A stretch of 64,000 nucleotides of DNA from Metaphire vulgaris (lineage: Eukaryota > Annelida > Clitellata > Crassiclitellata > Megascolecidae), in NCBI GenBank assembly GCA_018105865.1, contig CM030865.1, positions 10,257,513 through 10,321,512 of the forward strand, in the 5' to 3' direction. Numbering within the stretch: position 1 is the stretch's first letter; each line of letters opens with the position of its first letter. Positions 55,310-64,000 of the stretch are shown piece after piece. The notes beneath the pieces are model-generated. The model worked only from the letters and a program-made list of their open reading frames with translations, did no database searches and was not told the origin of the DNA. The translations under genes were made by a program, and so were the position numbers.

Positions 55310-56410
55310 CCCGGATGTTTCGACGCCAGTGCACTACTGCGCGATAGAATAATTAATTATCGGAGAATTTAAGATATATGATCCAGCAAAAGCATTAATG
55401 GCACTGGACATAACGCTTTTGCTGAATCATTTCATTGTGTTGATATTTTAGTTTTTAAATTTCCTCTTTGATTTCTGCTTCTTTTCAATCTGTCATTCTC
55501 GCGGCGCATATATGCAATATTTGATAAACATGTAAACGTCCTCTTTATAATAACATCTATATGCGTGCAGCAGTGTAGTCAATCTCTTAGTCTTATCAAA
55601 ATCGCATAATTAATTTGAAATAGGGTTTTGTTTAACTGTGTCTGGACATTGTAGGCACATGGGTTATTCTTCTAATTTTCAAAGAATTTGTATTATTTCA
55701 TTTCAATTTTTAAACGTATATTTTATTATATTTTATTATTAATTTGGCTTCTTTAACATTTTTGGAAATAACCTAATAAACATAATAAATGCAATTGTAC
55801 TTCAAACTAAGGGTTCTGGGGGGTGGTTCCTTCGTCAAAGGTCAGCATGTACATTTTCATTAAACCTTCAAGAGGACTCGGAAGCACTCTTGCACCAGGA
55901 CCTTGAGGAGTGAAGTTGCGGGCCTGTTTGTTAAGCGAAAACAAGGAAGTTTAAGGAGTCATTGCATGAAAAAAGTCAACAGTCAATTCAGTTTCTCTTT
56001 TGTTTTTAGGCATTCTCGCTTTTTCTCCACGTACGATCAATGACATTTGGTTAGGTACTGCAGTTATTTATCATCAAACACTTGTTAATCGATCATAAAG
56101 TTCGTTGCTTTTCGTTTTGCTTTAGATGCAAACAACGTTTTATAGGTTCATATCACTCTCTTCTATGGTTTTACTTCTACCTATTTTCAGTTGATCTATT
56201 TGCTTAGACAGCAAAACGTTGACATCTTCATCACAGTAGAAATAAATTCTGTGTAATATACGAGGTGACCTTAAGTGGGCTAACAGTGAATGCATTTAGC
56301 AAGCGGGCCGAGTAGACCTGCAGTCAAATGCATATCAGATCAAGCGCGCTGAGTACAATTACAAGCATAGCCTATCATTTAATGAAAACACTCTTTCGTT
56401 CCATGCTTTC
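55310..56410. other. Interval without recognised feature
   Basis: AT-rich unique-looking sequence. An imperfect palindrome around 55,383-55,425 (ATGATCCAGCAAAAGCATTA mirrored by TAACGCTTTTGCTGAATCAT) could form a hairpin. No gene or transposon end recognised. Confidence 0.4.
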
Positions 56411-56416
56411 CTTTAA

Positions 56417-56824
56417 GGGGCTGTCCATTAATTATGTCAACAATTTTGGGCAATTTTTAACCCCTCCCCCTTGTCAACAACTGTCAACTTTCAGTTACCC
56501 CTATAATTATGTCAAAAACTTTTGACCCCCTCCTCAAGATCAACGACAGGTCCCAATAACAAGGTTATCATTTTTGCGGTGATGACCATTTTTCCCTTTT
56601 TTGCTCATCGAGTGTCAAAAAGTAGTGGTGATGATCTTTTTTGCCATGCTTTTTTTCCATTGTAATAAGTAGTATTCTATGAAATTTCCTCTTTTTTGAT
56701 TATTTGTAAAAAGTAAAATTGTTGACATCAACTTCTCTTGATCCCCCTCCCCCTGTCAACAACTGTCAAACTTTTTCAAACTCCCTCCCTCCCTAAATTG
56801 TTGACGTAATTAATGGACAGCCCC
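56417..56824. mobile_element. Intact GGGGCTGTCCATTAATTA MITE
   Basis: 408 bp with terminal inverted repeats GGGGCTGTCCATTAATTA and TAATTAATGGACAGCCCC, and a 3-bp flank TAA on both sides (56,414-56,416 and 56,825-56,827). A TAA/TTA target fits PIF/Harbinger-type elements, but the class is uncertain. Internal, mutually inverted GTCAACAACTGTCAA words are present. Confidence 0.8.
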
Positions 56825-57059
56825 TAATGCTTAAAATCTTGTGATAGTTATAATTACATTTTGTGTTAAATTTTGAAATGCTTGTGTTCATAATTTCTAG
56901 TTGGGTCAATAAATGCTTTCTATGTTTTCTGCCACATTGCTTATCAACGTGATTTGAAACGGCAATTTCTCTGCGGAGTGCGGAGCATGAACTCGTTTTC
57001 TTAATATTCAATGAGTGCGTACTTGTACGAGAGTGAAAATTGTAAGTACTTTAACTCGT

Positions 57060-57660
57060 AGATGTAGGCCTACTTGTAGTAAACAATTGAGGATATAGTA
57101 CCACCATGCATTGTGCAAGGCGAATAATAATAAGAATAAGAAGAGGCAAAATGCAAGGGCGGAGATATTTCCGCCGGTAAATCAAGTGAAAATATCTCTA
57201 ATCTTAAACTTCTATAGCGACACTTCATAATGCACATTAAGCATCAGCCGATGGTACACCAAATAAAAATCATTTAAGGTTAAGGTCAAGTCCAAGGTAT
57301 CCGACCGAACAAACCGGTGACAGTCTTATGTGAATAAGCCAAGTCAAATATATGGGTTTTTATAATTAATCTGGTTCGAAAACATCTGTAATGAATTTGC
57401 AATTTCGCATACAAGAGTTATATTACGGGAAAATTCTGATAAGAAGGAGCGCGAATTTGGAGACAAAATGCCTACTCGTTACTCAAACGAATGTCTATTT
57501 CAGCGATGCTATTTCTGGATCATAAGTGCGTTGATATTTCCTGTCTACTACATAGATAAGGCGACACGAGTAGCCTAATTACATTAATCAGTCTGCTGAG
57601 TCATGGCATTCACCAGAAAAAGAATTACAAGCACCTTTGTATATGAACACGATATAATTA
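57060..57660. repeat. Diverged core-motif family copy with an internal LINE/SINE tail
   Basis: Shares block order with 30.9-31.2 kb: AAGAGGCAAAATGCAAGGGC, GTAAATCAAGTGAA, ATTCTGATAAGAAG, AACGAATGTCTATTTCAGCG and CAGTCTGCTGAGTCATGGCA. It is interrupted at about 57,200-57,415 by the ACTTCTATAGCGACACTTCA fragment. A 66-residue hydrophobic frame at 57,788-57,988 is flanked by a 14-bp inverted repeat ATTTCTGTTTCATC; I do not accept it as a gene. Confidence 0.55.
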
Positions 57661-58459
57661 TTTCAATATAAAAAGAATTTCAGCAAATATAAAAAAACTC
57701 TTGACGATTATCCTCTTTTTATACGAAATCATCTCTAAATAGAACCAAACAACCGATTAACTTTGCTAACAAACTCAGCAGCTTCGTTTGATTAAAAGAA
57801 ACGAGAAATTTAAAATCAGAGCAATTTCTGTTTCATCTGCTTTGTTAGTAGTAGGCCTATGTGCAATTGTGCATATACTGACAGTCACACACGCACTAGT
57901 GTTACTTAAAGCAAACACGGAGCGTGGATTTTGCGCCACTATCTGTAGTGGACACGGCAATATCAACACACTGATGAAACAGAAATAGCATCGTTGCAAT
58001 AAACATTCGTTCGATTAATGCAAGGCTGGGCACACGTTTTGTTTAAATGTCCGTTTGAAAACTAATACTACATTTGGCGGACAGCACAAAGAGAAAACAA
58101 ACATGTTTATAATTAAGAGGCTGACATACGCCAGTAATCTTATCAATGAAACAAACATGAAATTAAATATTTTTGCTCAAATATCAAATGAAACAACGAG
58201 TTCCAAAATTTCGACATAAAATATCAGGTTTCCATAATATAGTTCAAATTAATTATCTCATTTTCTGCATATTTCTAATTGAATTGAATAAATAATGGTT
58301 CCGGGGAGAGCTGCATGCGACCCAGCTCTGAATTAATGACAAGGTGTTGCCTAGCCTACCCCGGCTATTAAATTTTGCCTCTTATTCTTATTATTCTCTT
58401 TACTCTTTAGCATCTGTCGGATTGCTAGCTATAGATTAATTATTTCTCATATGTGTATT

Positions 58460-58960
58460 TTATGTTCCGCGTCTAGTAAAGGTGTCCTCGTGAAGGAAAC
58501 GAATATCGCAGAATCAAAACGTAAAATTGGATTTGAATGAATTATGAGAATCTATTTCTACCACAGAACTGAGTAAACCTTTAAAACTCGTCACAATTCG
58601 CTAGATGGCGCAGTGATGAGAACCAATTAGATGTCATCGAAGCGAGATTTGGTGAAAACGGAGTAAATTGGCCTTTACTTTCTTACGTCTTTCAAGAGAT
58701 AGTAGGATAATAAAACAAGCAATTATTAATGAATGACATTTCTCATCCAAAGCCATAAAGAAGTTATAAGAAATGTATTCTGTGAGTGAGTATGAAAGCT
58801 GAGAATCAGGAATTTTAGTCCTTATTCTCACATATATGTGGCTGCTTTCATAGTCTTTCATTACAGAGGTTTAGCTCTGTGTGGTTGAAGAACGGCCTCA
58901 TTCTAATACGCTAGTCTTCCCACAGCTTATAGTAAGCATTAATGTTAACCTGGCGCCAGA
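58460..58960 (-). repeat. Inverted copy of 1,215-1,840
   Basis: Mirror of the early segment, from TTCGCTAGATGGCGCAGTG (58,597) through AAATGTATTCTGTGAGTGAG to CTGGCGCCAGAACC (58,950). Confidence 0.65.
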
Positions 58961-59414
58961 ACCAGACCTGAAACCTTTAATTCATCCTATTCATTCACGC
59001 TTTTAGTTAAGCTCAACAGCTATTAACTATGGTCTATGTGCGTCAAAACTTAACATGCTTAGCACGCCTATCTTCTGCCATTTGTGAGACTTCTGGTACC
59101 TGGCAACCGGAGGCGCCCCGGATGGACTGGACCACTCTGAAGAACCCATCCGCCCATGTCACGGACTAAAGACACTCACGATATCACTTCTTTGCAAATC
59201 ATTGAAATCAATTTTAATCAAAAACTGACAAAAAAGTATACAATCCACATCCCATTATTCACGAACAGCTGTCAACCTGACAAATTGTCAGTACAGTAAA
59301 TGCACATTCCATTTGCTGACTGCTGACAGTTAGATAAGTATCAACATTTTTTGAGTGTGAACATGTAAAGTAAGAGTCAACTTCTCTCAGAAGGTCCTAT
59401 TCGATACTGAGCAA

Positions 59415-59842
59415 CAGGGCCTAGGACAGGGGGCCCACCGGGGCCATTTGGCCCCAGGCCTCACTTGATAAAGGGCTTCGGAATTACGGAAAGAAGATAG
59501 TCTGTACCCTTTCTGCACCCTCTTCCATCTAAAATTGGCCTAAAAATTGCCAACATTTGATAAAACTGACCCAAAAATTGCCAACATTTTTCTAAAATTG
59601 CTAAAAAATTGCCAAAAATTTTCTAAAATTGCCCAAAAATTGCGAAATTTGTTAAAATCTGTCCAAAATTGCTAAAAAAATTTGCAAAAATTTGAAAAAA
59701 ATTGAAAAATATTTCGCCCCCAAAAAGTGTGAAATGACGCTACTGCTTTTTCCTGGAGAAAATCTGCACGCCCTACTGAAAATTCGTTCTGGTGGGCCTG
59801 TTAGTTGTGGCCCTGGCCCTCAAAATCCTGTCCTAGGGCCTG
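59415..59842. mobile_element. hAT element, CAGGGCCTAGGACAGG family
   Basis: Perfect 16-bp inverted ends CAGGGCCTAGGACAGG / CCTGTCCTAGGGCCTG and perfect target duplication CTGAGCAA (59,407-59,414 and 59,843-59,850). The interior appears to contain an inverted relative of the 51,557 MITE (AAATTGCCAAAAATT repeats ending GTGTGAAATGACGCTACTG). Confidence 0.9.
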
Positions 59843-59859
59843 CTGAGCAAGCTAACAAT

Positions 59860-62260
59860 GGCATTGCTCCAAAAGACGAATCTTTTATCTCCACAAGAGG
59901 CGTTCACATTTTTATTTTGTTGTCTCTCTTTATTGTCTCTTCAAATTGGATCTCAGCCTTCCACTCTTCAACTTAGAGCATTTTCTTTTAATTTAGCCGA
60001 AGAAACATATCTGTCACATTTTGCAGTTTGAACTTATACAAAGAAATCTGAGGCCACGAGGAACCAAGCGGTTAAGCGGAATTCCTCTTATGTATATTTT
60101 AATATTCACGCGTTTAAAAGGTGTCCTGAGTCTCTGACGACAACGCATAATACTGATTTGATGGCGTCTGAATCAATCCAGTGTTAAACGTGCATTCCTG
60201 AAACAAAATTTTAATTATTTAAATCTCACTCGTCATCTATCAACATCTGTTTATGACCAAAAGTCCGTATGAACAATTGTCCTATGACCAAATGTTCGTG
60301 TGCTAATCATACTTTGAACAAAAGTCCTGCTACCGATCCAACAATAGCATGGCTGTTATAATTGATAAACACTAGTTTGATGGATGAGTTTGCGTTTCCT
60401 AATTCTTGATGTTTCCTATCAAAGTTTCTCCTTCTCCTCCATACAAGATGCGTTCATTCGATTTAATCGTATGTGTGCTCATTATGTAATTTTATTTTCA
60501 TCTGCTTAAAGCATAAATATAGGCCTATCAGCCGCAGCATTTTGCACTTTGCTGCTGAGAGTTTATTTTCGGTTAAGAGGAATTTCTAAAGTCTGTATCA
60601 GTTTTTTCAATTATTAAAAAATGCATCTACAGCAAGGCGGGCAGTTTCAGTTGAGTAAGTCGTCAGTTCATCAGATCGCCATCTCGCGAATGACGACGAA
60701 AATTGGCTGTGCATGCGAAATGTATTATCGATATATATATTTTGACATATATTTCTTGAATTTATATAATGGTTACCATGCATATGTAGAATATAATTGA
60801 TACGAAGACTTTGAATAAGTGATATGCATTTTCGAAATGAACACACCTTTTTAAGAACGCAAAATAAGGTTATACATTCGAGAAATTCCGCTTAACCGCA
60901 AGGTTAAATAGGCTTGCAATAAGAATTTTAAAATGCAAAATGCTGTGGCGGATAAAATTTCTGCATGAATCAAATGAGAATAAGAATACATAAAGAACAC
61001 AAACACGAAAACTCACACCACAAATCAAGAGAAAAGATTTAGTTCAGAAAAATTGTGATGAGAAACCAGACGAATGTGGATCAGACATGGACATCGATTG
61101 GGTTGGGTTTGGTAAAAAAATGTCTATGTTCAATATGTATTAGTTTGGGTTGACTCTAAGAAAGTTGAGGCTGTTGAGGTAATTGGTTGGGGGAAGTCGT
61201 GCCTCGCCTTTTATTAGACCAAGAAAACCAATTTCTCAAATAACGTCATGTCCTTCTTATTTTGTCAAATATTATTCTTCATTTTGAAAAACGTAAATTT
61301 TGCATGTAAATTCAGTTAAATAGTGAGTGTCTGATTTAATCAGTGAGTTAGTTGAATAATTGGTTAGTAATTTAGTTGATAGGTCTATTTATCAAGCACA
61401 TCCTTAATAGAACAAAAGTATCGTCCAGTTGTTTTCGCTTTTCGTGACATATACACTGTAGTCAGAGCCAAAACCGTCTTCAAAGTCCTGCAATAGAAGG
61501 CTTTAGATAGCCTACATCCGAAGAGTTGGGTGATTAAGGGTGTAATAAACTCAATCGACGGGCAAATTGAGAAAATACAAAAATCACGAACTATGTATAT
61601 TGTTAATGTGACATCCTCTCTGATTTATGAGATGCATTTTTCTCTTACTTATTATACTGGTTGAGTCGCTAGGTGGCCGTCTGTGAAGAGACCGGTTTCT
61701 TTTCCGGTTTGAGGGAGCTAGAAAATGGTCTTTTAAGAACTGTGTTATGGAATAAATTTTTTATTTATCTAATTTCGTGTCGTTTCACGCAACATCGCGC
61801 CGCGACCCCCAACAATATACCAGAAACATAAAGCATTTTTCTAAAGAGATTAATTATCTAATGCATTGCATAACGTAGAATGTGACTTTTGTAATTAACA
61901 TAAATTGTGTAGTGACAATTTTCTTGCTAAAGAGCTTAGAGTGATATAAGGCAAAGGCTATCTGCGGACAGCGAATCCATCAATAAACTTATATTGCGCC
62001 ACTATCATAATACCCAGGGCATCAACCGATGGCGCACCAAATCCAAATAGAACTAGAGTCAGGCTTAACACACAGACACACAAACACAAACTAACTCACT
62101 CACTATCACGACAAAGCGACGGATTGAAATGGGGAATTAATGGCTGCGCCATCTAGCGAATCTAGATCAAATCTTGCTAACTGCATCAAGAATTTATTGA
62201 AATTAATGTTTGTGTGAAAAATAAATGAATATTGACAAATGTCTGGTTTTTCTTAATATA
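59860..62260 (-). repeat. Inverted segmental duplication, right copy
   Basis: Mirror of 17,560-20,630. It lacks the 18,737-19,398 hAT insertion (intact site near 61,100) and has forward cores at about 60,069 and 60,581 and a reverse core at about 60,879. No host gene seen. Confidence 0.8.
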
Positions 62261-62269
62261 AATTCAGTT

Positions 62270-62950
62270 GATTCAAGGAAATGCTTTTTCAGCGATTTAC
62301 CTCTACGAGCGCATTGATTGCGCATTATTCGTTTTCGTGCCGAAAACACCTTTATTAAACGCCAAACATAAAATACACATCGTTGAAGCATTTACTATGA
62401 GAGGCAATGTGTAAGTACGGTAAATCAAGAGAAAAGACCTCTGATCAAGTTCACAAATTCTGAGAAGAAACGCAAAATAGGAGACGAAACAATCGTTAAC
62501 GGACAAATTCTTTTGATAAGAAACGTCATAATTAATCCAAGTCAAAATGATGGTTTAAAAAAATACATCTTGTTCTAAAACATCTGAAACCTAATCGTTA
62601 ACCATAAGGCAACTGTCTTTTGCAGCGATACTATTGCTGGATCATAAGTGTGTTAAGGTCCGTCTTTCAACAGTATGAGGCCCTATAGGCACCTGGCGAC
62701 CTGCGGGACCCCTCATGGGCTGGATGAACCAATCAATCAATCAATCAATCACATCTATAGCGCTAGTGTGTAATGGTGCCTATAGCATCAGCCGTTGTTG
62801 TAGAAAATACACTAATAATTATGGACTGGTGACGATAAAGAGGGCAGTCTGGTCGGCGGGGGTTTCTTTCGAAGACCGTTAGTGTATGACTTAATTTAAA
62901 AGGTGCTAAATCGCCGGTTTCAGTTCTTGATTATTTTTCAGGCAATGAAT
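62270..62950. repeat. Diverged repeat sequence with (AATC)n LINE/SINE tail
   Basis: Contains CACCTTTATTAAACGCCAAACATAAAATACAC from the core-motif family (split here: CACCTTTATTAAACGCCAAA near 62,347) but the core itself is lost, then an (AATC)n tail with CATCTATAGCGCTAGTGTGT at 62,733-62,775. No gene. Confidence 0.5.
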
Positions 62951-63010
62951 TTATTTGAATTACTTCCAGTTTGGAAACAACTACCCACTGTCACTGATTT
63001 TTCAGTTACG

Positions 63011-63197
63011 CAGTGGCGGCTCCACCGGAGGGGCAGGGGGCCCCGTGCTTTTATCTTATATTGAGTGCCTGGCCCCAGTGGTCACTTCCAGTTTGGACCC
63101 TATACTTAATGCTACATACATTAAACAACAAATGGTTGGCCCCATGATTAAAGTAACCCCAACCCCCCGCACTAAACTGCACCTAGAGCCGCCACTG
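63011..63197. mobile_element. hAT MITE, CAGTGGCGGCTC family
   Basis: Ends CAGTGGCGGCTCCACCGG and AGAGCCGCCACTG. Flanking 8-mers (CAGTTACG / AGTTTGGA) do not match well, so the target duplication has decayed or shifted. Confidence 0.8.
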
Positions 63198-63591
63198 AGT
63201 TTGGAAGTAGGCGAACGAGTGACACATCACAAAAGAGATTTCTGCCGAGCATGGATTGAAATGGCTGTTTGTCGATCGCGAGATGACCCGTGTCTTAAGA
63301 TAACTGGTTCCTTGTATCACAAGTTTTATAGACATTTTAAAACATAAAATCGATTAATTATCTGTATGATTTTAACCAATGGAATAACTATTGCTACAGT
63401 AGCTGTGTAGATATGCAAAACTTTCGGCGGAGTGATGAGGCACTTGAATCGGGATCAGATTTTCTCGACTCTCCTTCATCATTGCGTCAAACGGTGGAAG
63501 GATTGTCAATACTGTCCGTCTCAATTTTATTCTACAGAGCTCGAAATGCGACAGATCTTAGCCATTTCAAACCGCACGCTATACTGAACAG

Positions 63592-63789
63592 CAGTGGCGC
63601 AGCCACGGGGGGGGGGGGTTGAGGGGTTAAACCCCCCTTGGATGGCGAAAAAAATTTTTGGAATGTATTATCATGCAATTTTTATTTTTTGAGGCGATTT
63701 TTGGCGATTTTGGGGGTGAAAACCCCCCTTGGCGGTTATCGACGAAATTTTTTTCAAACCCCCTTCCGGAAATCCTGGCTACGCCACTG
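63592..63789. mobile_element. hAT MITE, CAGTGGCG(C/T)AGCCA family
   Basis: Ends CAGTGGCGCAGCCACGG and CTGGCTACGCCACTG, flanks CTGAACAG / CTGAAAAG (7 of 8). Related to 35,420-35,728. The rest of the window to 64,000 shows nothing recognisable. Confidence 0.85.
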
Positions 63790-64000
63790 CTGAAAAGTCA
63801 AAACTCAAAAGTCTACTCTCCATCGTAAAATCCCGAACATGACTGCTATGTTAAGTGTAGTTTTATATATTATAATCAGCAAGTAAATAATACGGACAAT
63901 TTACGGTAATAAGTAAAACTTAACCAAGATACCACACAGACAATATTAAATTAAACAAGCTAAACTTATTGCTTATTTCTAATGGCTGAATATCGCGGCA

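Noticed and set aside
57788..57988. 66-residue membrane protein
   Set aside because: Hydrophobic frame within repeat-derived sequence, flanked by an inverted repeat, no homologous frame in related copies and no expression signals.

Overview
This window is eukaryotic and most likely comes from an invertebrate animal. It is AT-rich and full of microsatellites, SINE and LINE tails and small DNA transposons. The only convincing host genes are split into exons with GT/AG borders and phase-1 introns. There are no operons, ribosome-binding sites, CRISPR arrays, rRNA genes or functional tRNA genes. I cannot name the species.

Layout. 1-9.3 kb: microsatellites, a broken CR1/L2-like LINE, hAT-type DNA transposons with exact 8-bp target duplications, and several copies of an abundant unnamed repeat family marked by the core CGGTTAAGCGGAATTTCTC. 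9.36-16.27 kb and 22.05-29.27 kb: two copies of a direct ~7-kb duplication. Later insertions differ between them (two LINEs and two TTAA-type MITEs in the first; a SPIN-like hAT element and a 1.06-kb hAT element in the second), so each copy preserves empty sites for the other. 17.56-20.63 kb is an inverted copy of 59.86-62.26 kb. 31.4-32.2 kb is a GC-richer patch with ETS- and YY1-like motifs. 32.4-41.7 kb is a nest of hAT elements, a fold-back element and simple repeats.

41.8-54.1 kb is the gene-bearing core. It holds two head-to-head copies of an immunoglobulin-superfamily receptor gene in a ~2.3-2.7-kb-arm inverted duplication with a ~4.1-kb spacer. The plus-strand copy has three Ig-domain exons, a transmembrane exon and a cytoplasmic-tail exon carrying five tyrosines in SH2-type contexts, including one ITIM-like (SNYEVI) and one ITSM-like (TEYIKV) motif. 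Its signal-peptide exon is broken. The minus-strand copy has an intact signal-peptide exon and the same three Ig exons, but the duplication stops at the end of exon 4 and no transmembrane or tail exon is visible. Amino-acid differences in the first Ig domain are packed into ~31 residues (13 of 14 replacements). This is the most interesting signal in the window: a candidate inhibitory immune or self-recognition receptor pair with a focal variable segment.

54.1-64 kb returns to transposons, tandem duplications and inverted duplicated repeat sequence. The abundant core-motif family occurs about once per 1-2 kb up to 31 kb and again after 58 kb, and I saw no copy across the receptor core.
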